The notes beneath the pieces were generated by a model. It saw only the letters and a program-made list of their open reading frames with translations, was not told the origin of the DNA and made no database searches. From positions 59,274 through 123,273 of the forward strand of contig NZ_JANKAS010000008.1 in NCBI RefSeq assembly GCF_024622505.1: a DNA stretch of 64,000 nt, written 5' to 3'. Position numbers and translations under genes: made by a program. This document shows, one piece after another, positions 8,725-16,531 of this stretch. Each line of letters opens with the position of its first letter. The first letter of the stretch is position 1. The stretch comes from Irregularibacter muris. Its GTDB lineage: Bacteria; Bacillota; Clostridia; Eubacteriales; Garciellaceae.

Positions 8725-9630
8725 ATGAACATAGATTTTATAGGCGTTCCCTTGTTTTACGGTTGTGACAGAAAAGGTGTGGAAAAAGGACCAGATAAAT
8801 TACGAGAAAAGAGCGCAATTGAAGTGATTAGGAATCATATGGAGGTTTATGATTTAGGGAATATTTATGCTCCTGATGCTTGTGATGAGGACAAGTTCAT
8901 ATGTCATAGTAAAATGAAGTATTTACAGGAAATTGCGGATATCAATACCAACTTGGCTCACCAAGTATATCTTTCTTTACATGCTGGAAATTTTCCATTA
9001 GTTATTGGTGGAGATCATGCCCTAGGATTGGGAAGTATATCAGGAGTTAGTAAACATTTTGACAACATAGCTGTAGTATGGATAGATGCCCATGGGGATA
9101 TCAATACTCCCGAGACCTCACCATCGGGAAATGTCCATGGAATGCCCTTATCTGCTGCGATGGGCGTAGGATATTCTACCCTCAGGAATTTATATTTTGA
9201 AGGTAGGAAGGTAAAACCAGAAAATGTCCATATTATTGGGGTTAGGGACTTGGATGAGGGAGAAGTTATGCTCGCCAAAGAAGAAAATATTAATCTATAC
9301 ACCATGGAAGAAATTAAGGAAAAAGGACTTTCCGCTGTGTTGGACAAGATGATCAGGAAGATAAAAGGCAGTCATGTAGATGCTGTACATATGAGCTTTG
9401 ACCTAGATGCCATGGATGGAGAACTTGTTCCCGGGACAGGATTACCTATACCTGATGGTTTTACAGAAGATCAAGTGAAAGATATATTTAAATCTCTTTT
9501 AGATACCGGACTTGTGAGTTCTATGGATCTGGTAGAATTAAACCCAGTTCTAGATAAAGGGGATACCACTGCCGATTTATCCATAGAATTAATAGACTAT
9601 GTGGTGAAAACAATGAAGGAAAAGCAATAA
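8725..9630 (+). CDS. rocF: Arginase-type ureohydrolase
   Basis: This binuclear manganese enzyme probably hydrolyses arginine to ornithine and urea. The 301-residue protein keeps the ligand motifs GGDH (His98), DAHGD (Asp121, His123, Asp125) and SFDLD (Asp226, Asp228). It also has the catalytic-site Glu271 in DLVELNP. INTPETSPSGNVHG, with Asn127, Ser134 and Asn136, matches the arginase substrate loop better than agmatinase. The ATG at 8725 follows GAGGAGGAG. The gene stands alone between two terminators and converges with the racemase gene. Agmatinase or another ureohydrolase remains possible. Confidence 0.8.
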   Translation: MNIDFIGVPLFYGCDRKGVEKGPDKLREKSAIEVIRNHMEVYDLGNIYAPDACDEDKFICHSKMKYLQEIADINTNLAHQVYLSLHAGNFPLVIGGDHALGLGSISGVSKHFDNIAVVWIDAHGDINTPETSPSGNVHGMPLSAAMGVGYSTLRNLYFEGRKVKPENVHIIGVRDLDEGEVMLAKEENINLYTMEEIKEKGLSAVLDKMIRKIKGSHVDAVHMSFDLDAMDGELVPGTGLPIPDGFTEDQVKDIFKSLLDTGLVSSMDLVELNPVLDKGDTTADLSIELIDYVVKTMKEKQ

Positions 9631-9660
9631 AAAAACAGGAGAGAGCTCTCCTGTTTTTTT
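9631..9660. terminator. Bidirectional terminator between arginase and racemase genes
   Basis: AACAGGAGAG and CTCTCCTGTT form a 10-bp stem flanked by an A-run and a T-run, serving both converging genes. Confidence 0.9.
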
Positions 9661-10348
9661 ATTTTGTAATGGCATTGGCCACCACCATCATAGGGTCAAT
9701 AAGAGGCCTAGATAAATGATGGGGTTTTAGTGCTAGGGCAATTTCAGTGCACCCCGATATAATAAGTTCCGCCCCTTTATCCATAAGCTCCATACTGGCT
9801 TCCTTTAGAAGATTTAGGGGCTTATCACCAGTATTGCCGTTCTTTATCCCCTCATCACCATATATGGCTTCCATTACTTTCTGGACTTGAGTAGTAGAAT
9901 CTGGATAAAGGACATTCATATTCGGCAGATATTTTGAAAATAGTCCTGTCTTTACTGTGCCGGATGTGGCCAATATTCCCACATTTTTCACATGGGGATA
10001 GTCATGCTCGATATATTTTCCTACCTCTACCAAGGCATTCATAATAGGATAGGATAGCTTTTCTTGTATTTCATCTATGAAATAATGGGAGGTTATACAG
10101 GGAAGACAGGCTATGTCTACATCTGATTTTTCTAAATTTTTTCCCGTTTCTACTAAAGCATCCACGGGACTTTGGCCAATGCCTAAAATGGCCTTTGTCC
10201 GATCAGGGATTTTGGCATTGCTATCGATAATCACTCGAAAGTGATCTTGATCTTTTTTCACCTTAGTTGCTTTAATAATCTTCATATATAAGTCTGCTGT
10301 GGCCTCGGGGCCCATACCTCCAATAATACCTATTATCTTATCATTCAT
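9659..10348 (-). CDS. Aspartate/glutamate racemase family protein
   Basis: The product belongs to the cofactor-independent Asp/Glu racemase family, which uses two cysteines to interconvert L- and D-acidic amino acids. IIGGMGPEAT at the N-terminus is the aspartate-racemase signature. The catalytic cysteines are Cys84 (CLPCITSH) and Cys200 (ISGCTEI). The ATG at 10348 has AGGAGG before it; an upstream in-frame ATG would overlap the previous gene. It is the last gene of a minus-strand cassette, 40 bases after a MurE-like ligase. That context suggests it supplies D-aspartate or D-glutamate to the two ligases. Confidence 0.85.
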   Translation of the reverse strand: MNDKIIGIIGGMGPEATADLYMKIIKATKVKKDQDHFRVIIDSNAKIPDRTKAILGIGQSPVDALVETGKNLEKSDVDIACLPCITSHYFIDEIQEKLSYPIMNALVEVGKYIEHDYPHVKNVGILATSGTVKTGLFSKYLPNMNVLYPDSTTQVQKVMEAIYGDEGIKNGNTGDKPLNLLKEASMELMDKGAELIISGCTEIALALKPHHLSRPLIDPMMVVANAITK

Positions 10349-10388
10349 AAAATTTCCTCCTGTGATTGAAGATCTGAAAGGATATTGA

Positions 10389-11933
10389 TTAGACAATGCC
10401 TGCTACTCTATTTTCTAAAGGCTCAAATAATAAGTCGCGATCAAGGTCAGGACGATTTTTATATAATTGCTCTAAGGCCAATTGGGCACCGCAGTCCATA
10501 CCTTGACACCCAGCTAAAAGAACTACATCTCCAGGAGACACGTGGGCAAGGGAATAATTTATAGCCTCGGGTAATTCCTCATATAAATGAACGGTAATGC
10601 CGGCCTTCTTCATGGTCTCTTGGAAGATGGCCAACTCTTCCTTTGTTACCTTATCCTTTTCAGAAACATGGGATTGACTCAAGGTAGCAATAACTTCTTT
10701 TATGCCTAGTTTATCAGCCCAATTCACAATGGCTTCTGCATTTTCCCTATTGGTAGTTACTCCACGTTTTCCTCGGAGGGCATAGACAAGGTTTAATTTA
10801 TTATAATCCATGAAATTTAAGGTTTCTAAGGTGACATCAATATTTCCTGTATTGGCAAAATGGTCATCAATAATCTTGATGTCTTCATCAAAAATAAATT
10901 GGAAGCGACGTTCTACTCCCTTGAAGGTACTAAGAGCTCTTCGCATATTAGGAATAGGAATACCATTTAGCAATCCAATGGCTATGGCCACCATAGAATT
11001 ATACACAGAGTGATAACCGGGTACCGCTAACCTTATTTTAAATTTCTTAGGTTTATATTCTATATCTCCTACTGTAAAAGGCTTTCTAATCTCTACGGTA
11101 AACTGAGCTCTACCAGTAGATAAATCCAAATCGGTACAACATAAATGCCCCTCCTTATTCTCTACGCCGAAGGTAAGCACTTGAGCCTCAGTTTTGTCTA
11201 CTAAAGAGGCAGAATAAGGGCAATCTAGGTTTAAAATAGCCCATTGGTGTGCTTTAGCATTTCTGATTAAACTGGATTTGATATGAAAATATTCCTCAAA
11301 GGAACCATGTAAATCGATATGTTCTCTACTAATATTATTTAAGGTAACAATATCAAAATCTACGTTTCCAACCCTATTTAGCTCTAAAGCGGAAGAAGAT
11401 ACTTCCATTACTGTATGGGTCACATTTTCATCTCGCATTTGGGCAAAATAATGATGAAGGTCTAAGGATTCTGGTGTAGTCAAGACAGAGGGCTCCATAT
11501 AGTCCCCAAACTTCACCATAACCGTGCCCACCAATCCTGTTTTCAATCCACAGGATTCCAATATGACATTGGTCATAAAGGAAGTAGAGGTTTTTCCATT
11601 GGTTGCCGTAATTCCGATCATCTTCATTTTTTGGGAAGGATGATTATAATAAAAATCACTAAGAGCAGCCAGAGCTTGTCTACTGTCTTTTACCTGAAAT
11701 TGAGGGATATTCCAACCCTCTTGATACTCCTCTACAATAATGGCAACAGCCCCATTGGCAATTGCTTGCAGTATATATTGATGACCATCGGTTTGATAGC
11801 CTTTTATGCAGACAAATAAATCTCCAGTATTTACTTTTTTAGAGTGATAAGCTATTTCATGAATATCCATATCCTTTTCATTCCAGGATTTGATCACTTG
11901 AATAGATTCTAACAATTTATATAATTTCATCAT
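10389..11933 (-). CDS. MurE-like ligase, probably not canonical MurE
   Basis: This ATP-dependent amide ligase of the Mur family has 514 residues. The N-terminal domain resembles the UDP-binding domain of MurE (GDLFVCIKGYQTDGH). The central domain has the P-loop GITATNGKTSTS, the H205/K219 region with the carboxylatable-lysine position (HIKSS) and GVERRF. In the C-terminal domain the usual DYAH motif is DDHFAN at about 356-361. The DNPR/DDPN-type amino-acid selector is replaced by TLSQSHVSEKDK (417-428). The added residue is therefore probably not DAP or lysine. An ATG ATG start follows AAAGGAGAG. It sits 26 bases after the ATP-grasp gene and before a racemase gene. Confidence 0.8.
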   Translation of the reverse strand: MMKLYKLLESIQVIKSWNEKDMDIHEIAYHSKKVNTGDLFVCIKGYQTDGHQYILQAIANGAVAIIVEEYQEGWNIPQFQVKDSRQALAALSDFYYNHPSQKMKMIGITATNGKTSTSFMTNVILESCGLKTGLVGTVMVKFGDYMEPSVLTTPESLDLHHYFAQMRDENVTHTVMEVSSSALELNRVGNVDFDIVTLNNISREHIDLHGSFEEYFHIKSSLIRNAKAHQWAILNLDCPYSASLVDKTEAQVLTFGVENKEGHLCCTDLDLSTGRAQFTVEIRKPFTVGDIEYKPKKFKIRLAVPGYHSVYNSMVAIAIGLLNGIPIPNMRRALSTFKGVERRFQFIFDEDIKIIDDHFANTGNIDVTLETLNFMDYNKLNLVYALRGKRGVTTNRENAEAIVNWADKLGIKEVIATLSQSHVSEKDKVTKEELAIFQETMKKAGITVHLYEELPEAINYSLAHVSPGDVVLLAGCQGMDCGAQLALEQLYKNRPDLDRDLLFEPLENRVAGIV

Positions 11934-11959
11934 TGGTCTCTCCTTTCTATTATTCAGGA

Positions 11960-13150
11960 TTAGCCCTTGGTCTTGAATATCTTTCTAAAGCCTCTACCGA
12001 ATAAGTCCCCTAAAAACACAAATCCCGGCTTAGGATCCTTCCAATCCCAAATAGCATAGGCCTTAGGTTGAAAATAGGATTTTAGGACTTGTCCAAATTT
12101 TAACTGGCCTGTTTCTAAATAATTTTTTACGGCTAAGAAATCTTCAAAGGCATACCAAAATACTAGGTTTGTATCTTGAGTAATGGCATAGGGCTTAACA
12201 GGATGTCCTGTTAACTCACTATAGCCCAGATAAGGCATGTTTATACCTGCCTTATCTAATAAGCTATTGAGATTGGTAGTACGTACATTAATTTCTATAA
12301 GATAAAACTTTCCTGTTTCTGCATCTTTTTTAAATTCTATTTCTGCGAAACCTTTAAAACCAATATCTTCTAAGAATTTTGCTCCAATGTCATAAAGTTC
12401 TGGGACATGTCTTTGACCGGTATAGACAGAGGCACCAAAATTAATGGGATACTGGCGAAATTTTTGACAAGTCATCCAATGGGTTACCTTAGCATCTTGA
12501 TTGAGATAAGCATCAAAGGTGTACATATGATCATCAAAGCCAGGAATAATCCGTTGTACAATGACCTCCAGATTGGCATCCTGCGCCAGTTGTAATGAAG
12601 ATTGCAACTCCTCCATAGTATAAACTTTAAAAAGTTTCTTTCTAAATTTAGATACAAAGGCTGGTGAGTCAGTAGGTTTTACTAGGCAGGGAAACTTAAT
12701 GATTTCTTCTACCTTTTGTAGGAAATTCTCTTCATTTGGTCGTAAGGTTTCTGGTACCAACATACCATGCTTCTCAGCTAGGGCATGAAGAGTTTCTTTA
12801 TTCATTACCTTTGTATATAGGCCTTGTTCAGTTTGAGGAATTAGGTAATATTCTTTTAAAATGTTTAAGTGTTCATCGATAAATTCTACATAGGGATCGG
12901 CGCCGGGGAATAATACAGGCGGACTATCTTGTTTTTTCCCATAGTCAATTAAAAAATTTAAAAAACCTGTAGAATCTTTTTTATAGTGAGGACCGATTAA
13001 AGTTTCCGTGCAATACTTTGAATGTAGTGCATAGCTACCCTTTGTAGAATAATCTACGGCCACCACCGGTATATCATGAATTCCTAAACAACGGATAATA
13101 CTAAGTCCTATATAATAATTAGCCCCGAGAATTACTGCTTTAGATTTCAT
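11960..13150 (-). CDS. ATP-grasp carboxylate-amine ligase
   Basis: The 396-residue protein begins with a Rossmann-like pre-ATP-grasp domain (KSKAVILGANYYIGLSIIR). It continues with an ATP-grasp fold: FPCLVKPTDSP near residue 150 and a metal-binding FAEIEF...YLIEINVRTT near 285. Such enzymes form amide bonds through acyl phosphates. The layout resembles carboxylate-amine ligases of the D-aspartate ligase type. It is first of three genes, with MurE-like ligase and racemase genes following. The ATG follows GGGGTGA. D-Asp ligation onto a peptidoglycan precursor is inferred from context; the substrate is not read from the sequence. Confidence 0.75.
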   Translation of the reverse strand: MKSKAVILGANYYIGLSIIRCLGIHDIPVVAVDYSTKGSYALHSKYCTETLIGPHYKKDSTGFLNFLIDYGKKQDSPPVLFPGADPYVEFIDEHLNILKEYYLIPQTEQGLYTKVMNKETLHALAEKHGMLVPETLRPNEENFLQKVEEIIKFPCLVKPTDSPAFVSKFRKKLFKVYTMEELQSSLQLAQDANLEVIVQRIIPGFDDHMYTFDAYLNQDAKVTHWMTCQKFRQYPINFGASVYTGQRHVPELYDIGAKFLEDIGFKGFAEIEFKKDAETGKFYLIEINVRTTNLNSLLDKAGINMPYLGYSELTGHPVKPYAITQDTNLVFWYAFEDFLAVKNYLETGQLKFGQVLKSYFQPKAYAIWDWKDPKPGFVFLGDLFGRGFRKIFKTKG

Positions 13151-13504
13151 TATTTCACCCCATTATTTATTTCACTATACTCTGTTTAATTATTTTATTC
13201 TCCATGGAAATAATGAGTATACTAGATGTAAATGAGTCAAAACCCATCAAATATCCGCATTCTTGTCCATTATTTCAATAACACTATTTTAACATAAACC
13301 CCCCTATAAAGAAATAAATCAAGGGTAACAAATGTATCTAAATCCTAAACAAGGAGCTAACGAAAATCAACAACTAGAATAAATATGGATGATAAGCCCA
13401 GGAGTTAAGAAAGAGGGTTTATGGATATTATTTACCTTTATGGAATGAAAGATGAATAAAAGGAGAAAATAGAATAGAAAGTATGGGTTGAGGAGGAAAA
13501 TAAA
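13151..13504. other. Intergenic region without a recognised gene
   Basis: This gap separates divergent genes. It is AT-rich with several short purine-rich sites, but I see no reading frame or RNA structure I can support. It must hold a promoter for the minus-strand cassette; TATACT-like boxes occur at about 13215, without a well-spaced -35. Confidence 0.4.
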
Positions 13505-13774
13505 ATGCATAGATTGGAACAAGCCATAGAAAGAATTAAAATCCTAGAATGTCCTACAGGACATGTGGAAGAAAGAATAGCTGGCATTTTAGAGGACTAT
13601 CAAGTTGCACAGAGGGATGAAATAACAGTACAAAGGGATGAAAGTTTGGACAGTATTGATGCCCAAGGTTATCATGTTCAATTATCCAACAATCAAGAAC
13701 AGTCCCTCAGGATACTGGCAAAAGCTGGACTAGATGACTATGTAGCAAAAGTAACAGATGCTTATATAAATTAG
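13505..13774 (+). CDS. Small hypothetical protein (89 aa)
   Basis: I do not recognise this protein. It is predicted to be soluble, acidic and mostly helical, with one cysteine and a duplicated short segment (QRDEITVQRDES) in the middle. GAGGAGG eight bases before the ATG supports real translation. Its TAG stop lies inside the CIRCE element of the htpG promoter, so the hairpin at its 3' end is also a heat-shock operator. A link to heat stress cannot be claimed from position alone. Confidence 0.65.
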   Translation: MHRLEQAIERIKILECPTGHVEERIAGILEDYQVAQRDEITVQRDESLDSIDAQGYHVQLSNNQEQSLRILAKAGLDDYVAKVTDAYIN

Positions 13775-13797
13775 CACTCTCTTAAAGAGAGTGCTAA
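13771..13797 (+). promoter_or_regulatory. CIRCE operator (HrcA binding site)
   Basis: TTAGCACTC, nine bases (TCTTAAAGA), then GAGTGCTAA match the CIRCE consensus exactly. It ends seven bases before the htpG -35, so HrcA repression of htpG is expected. Because it is also a perfect hairpin followed by ATTTT, it may act as terminator for the small gene upstream. Confidence 0.92.
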
Positions 13798-13804
13798 TTT
13801 TCTA

Positions 13805-13833
13805 TTGACTATTTTTTGTACAAGTTATAGAAT
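13805..13833 (+). promoter_or_regulatory. Sigma-A promoter of htpG
   Basis: TTGACT and TAGAAT are separated by exactly 17 bases. Transcription would start near 13840, giving a leader of about 290 nucleotides before htpG. Confidence 0.8.
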
Positions 13834-13992
13834 AAATGAGTAAAAGGGGCAATTCCAAGGAAACTACATATGAATGAGTAATGCTCTTAATAAAAAATAC
13901 CCCTCCCTTAAGTTAAAATCAGGGAGATTTTACAATACTTTTGAGATTAAATCATGAAGTAGCTTATCATACCGGTGGAGAATACTTCTAGA

Positions 13993-14085
13993 TTTTTACT
14001 TACCTTTCATGATCATAGGGTCTAGGTAAAAACATAGAGGCGTCTCCTACCTAGGATACTTAGTATTTTTTATTAAGAGGTAGGA
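13993..14085 (+). promoter_or_regulatory. htpG leader with mutually exclusive helices
   Basis: The leader holds alternating TACCT and AGGTA arms. TTTTTAC (13993-13999) can pair with GTAAAAA (14026-14032). CTAGGTA (14022-14028) can pair with TACCTAG (14048-14054). TCCTACCT (14045-14052) can pair with AGGTAGGA (14078-14085). The third arm can use only one partner at a time. A separate hairpin, CTCCCT with AGGGAG, lies near 13905-13927. The htpG ribosome site GAGGAGG is 30 bases downstream. Confidence 0.5.
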
Positions 14086-14129
14086 TTGCATACCCATAAT
14101 AAATTATAAAAAATGAGGAGGATATTTGT

Positions 14130-16013
14130 ATGAGTAAAGAAAGAGGAAGTTTATCTATTCACAGCGAGAATATTTTTCCTATTATTAAAAAATGGTTATA
14201 TTCCGACCATGATATTTTTATTCGAGAGCTAATCTCCAATGGCTGTGATGCCATTACTAAGTTAAAAAGATTGAATGGCATGGGAGAAATTGATCTAAAG
14301 GATGAAACAAACTTTTCTATAAAAGTAGTATTGGACAAGGAAGCCAAAACCCTGACCTTTATTGATAATGGAATTGGAATGACTGGGGAGGAAGTAAAAA
14401 AATATATCAATCAAATTGCCTTTTCAGGGGCAGAGGATTTTATAAAGACCTATAAGGATAAGGGAGACCAAGAACAAATCATCGGGCATTTTGGACTAGG
14501 ATTTTATTCTGCTTTTATGGTAGCTGATCATGTGGAAATTTACACCCTATCCTATCAAGAAGGGGCTACACCAGTAAAGTGGAATTGTGATGGCGGTACT
14601 GAATTTGAAATGCAAGAGGGGAAAGGGAGAAAAAGAGGTACGGAAATTACTCTTCATTTAGGAGAAGAGGGAGAAGACTTTCTTAATGAATACACGGTGA
14701 AATCCACCATTGAAAAATATTGTTCCTTCATGCCCTATCCTATTTACTTTGAAGAAGTAGGCAAAGAGCCTGAAAAAGATGAAGAAGGCAATATTATTGT
14801 GGAAGAACCAAAGGCTCTAAACGAGACACAACCTCTATATCTAAAGCATCCCAACGATTGTACCGAGAAAGATTACAAAAACTTCTATAGAGATACCTTT
14901 AGGGACTTTAAAGAGCCTTTATTTTGGATTCATCTCAATATGGATTATCCTTTTAATCTAAAGGGAATTCTTTATTTCCCCAAGTTAAATACGGAATTTG
15001 AGCCTATGGAAGGACAAATTAAATTATACAATAATCAAGTTTTTGTGGCCGATAATATTAAAGAAGTTATTCCAGAGTTTTTATTATTACTAAAGGGTGT
15101 TATTGATTGTCCAGACTTACCCTTAAATGTATCTAGAAGTTTTTTACAAAATGATGGATTTACAAGAAAAATATCAGATTATATTACGAGAAAAGTAGCA
15201 GATAAATTAAAGAGTTTATTTAAAACAGAAAGAGAAAACTTTGAGAAGTTCTGGGAGGATATTCATCCATTTATTAAATTTGGAGTATTAAGGGATGATA
15301 AGTTTTATGATCGAGTAGAATCTCTACTACTATATAAAACGGTAGAAGGTAAATATTTAACCCTGGAAGAGTATTTAGAAAAACAGGGAGATCAAGAAGA
15401 AAAAAATATTTATTATACCAATGATTCTAATCAACAAGCTCAATACATTAGAATGCTCAGGGAAAATGATCTAGAAGTACTCTCTCTAGAGCACTCCATT
15501 GATGCTGCTTTTATTTCCCACATGGAGATGAAGAAAACCCATGTTCATTTTAAGAGAGTGGACTCTGAAATAGCAGATTTATTAAAGGAATCGGATGATG
15601 CAGAGGATAAAGAAGTCATTACCAAAGAAACAGAAACCCTTACAAATATATTCAAAAAAGTATTAAACAAAGAAGAGATAAAAGTACAATTAGAAAGCCT
15701 TAAATCAGAAGAGGTAACAGGTATGGTCACCCTATCAGAGGACAGCAGACGTATGCAGGAAATGATGGAAAGATATGCTATGGGAGGACTTGAAGCAGGA
15801 ATGATACCCAATGAGGAAATATTGGTATTAAATAAAAAACATCCTCTTATTCAATATATGCTTCATCATGGGGAGGAAGAGACAGAATTAATGAAGCTCA
15901 TCCCTCAACAGGTATATGATTTAATTATGCTCAGTCATCAACCCCTTTCTCCAGAGCGTATGACAGACTTTATCAAACGTAGTAATGATATGATGAAACA
16001 AATGATTTCCTAA
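14130..16013 (+). CDS. htpG: HtpG, bacterial Hsp90 chaperone
   Basis: This cytoplasmic ATP-driven chaperone is 627 residues, the usual length. The N-terminal GHKL ATPase motifs are present: ELISNGCDAITKL, IDNGIGMT and GHFGLGFYSAFMV. Middle and C-terminal dimerisation domains follow. GCDA replaces the common ASDA in the first motif. GAGGAGG precedes the ATG. Regulation is visible: a perfect CIRCE element and a TTGACT/TAGAAT promoter, separated from the gene by a long structured leader. A large hairpin follows the stop codon. Confidence 0.96.
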   Translation: MSKERGSLSIHSENIFPIIKKWLYSDHDIFIRELISNGCDAITKLKRLNGMGEIDLKDETNFSIKVVLDKEAKTLTFIDNGIGMTGEEVKKYINQIAFSGAEDFIKTYKDKGDQEQIIGHFGLGFYSAFMVADHVEIYTLSYQEGATPVKWNCDGGTEFEMQEGKGRKRGTEITLHLGEEGEDFLNEYTVKSTIEKYCSFMPYPIYFEEVGKEPEKDEEGNIIVEEPKALNETQPLYLKHPNDCTEKDYKNFYRDTFRDFKEPLFWIHLNMDYPFNLKGILYFPKLNTEFEPMEGQIKLYNNQVFVADNIKEVIPEFLLLLKGVIDCPDLPLNVSRSFLQNDGFTRKISDYITRKVADKLKSLFKTERENFEKFWEDIHPFIKFGVLRDDKFYDRVESLLLYKTVEGKYLTLEEYLEKQGDQEEKNIYYTNDSNQQAQYIRMLRENDLEVLSLEHSIDAAFISHMEMKKTHVHFKRVDSEIADLLKESDDAEDKEVITKETETLTNIFKKVLNKEEIKVQLESLKSEEVTGMVTLSEDSRRMQEMMERYAMGGLEAGMIPNEEILVLNKKHPLIQYMLHHGEEETELMKLIPQQVYDLIMLSHQPLSPERMTDFIKRSNDMMKQMIS

Positions 16014-16020
16014 TTAAGAT

Positions 16021-16057
16021 AGAAAGGCTTATAGCTCATTGAGCTATAAGCCTTTCT
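16021..16057 (+). terminator. 18-bp hairpin after htpG
   Basis: AGAAAGGCTTATAGCTCA and its exact complement are separated by one base. No T-run follows, so it may protect the 3' end rather than terminate; the next hairpin can terminate. Confidence 0.65.
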
Positions 16058-16093
16058 GCAATATAAACTATAATGATAATAGAGAGAATGAGA

Positions 16094-16132
16094 GAAAAAC
16101 CACCTTTTTTGAACGAGAAGGTGGTTTTTCTT
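16094..16132. terminator. Terminator downstream of htpG
   Basis: GAAAAACCACCTT and AAGGTGGTTTTTC form a perfect 13-bp stem ending in a T-run. Confidence 0.85.
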
Positions 16133-16531
16133 GTGGAATAGGAAAATTTGTCTTAAATCTCTGTTTTTATAAGGAATAAAAAAGAAAAGAACTGTATATA
16201 ATGCTAATAGTAAAAAATGGTAGGAAAAGCTATCTTATAAAAATAGACAGCACAAGGCATTTGATCAGGGAGCTTTATATAAGGATCAGGGGCAAAGTCA
16301 GAAATTGAAGATAGTATCTATCTATGGTTTTGAAAAACTTGGCATAAACCATAATAGACAAGCTTCAAGGAATAATGGGGAAGTTTTATTTTTATAAGAT
16401 GGGGAGTTTAATTTCACTGCAGGAGGAAAGGACTTATTTTATTACCAAAATTCCAGGAGAAAATGGATAAATGAGGTGATGTCCTATTAGGTTTAAAGAG
16501 TTTTATATAGCTAAGGAAAGGAGGCATGAGA
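16133..16531 (+). other. Intergenic region before the fibre locus
   Basis: No convincing gene is present. TATATAATG near 16196 could be a -10 element without a clear -35. TATGGTTT (16323-16330) and AAACCATA (16346-16353) form an inverted repeat. The plus strand is open for about 25 codons near 16400-16490 but lacks a supported start. Confidence 0.35.

Noticed and set aside
13798..14129. T-box or other known riboswitch in the htpG leader
   Set aside because: The T-box core (GGTGGAACCGCG type) is absent and no known aptamer motif was recognised.
16340..16356. TTGGCAT before the VWA gene as a sigma-54 promoter
   Set aside because: The -12 position reads CATAAT without GC, so the box is incomplete.
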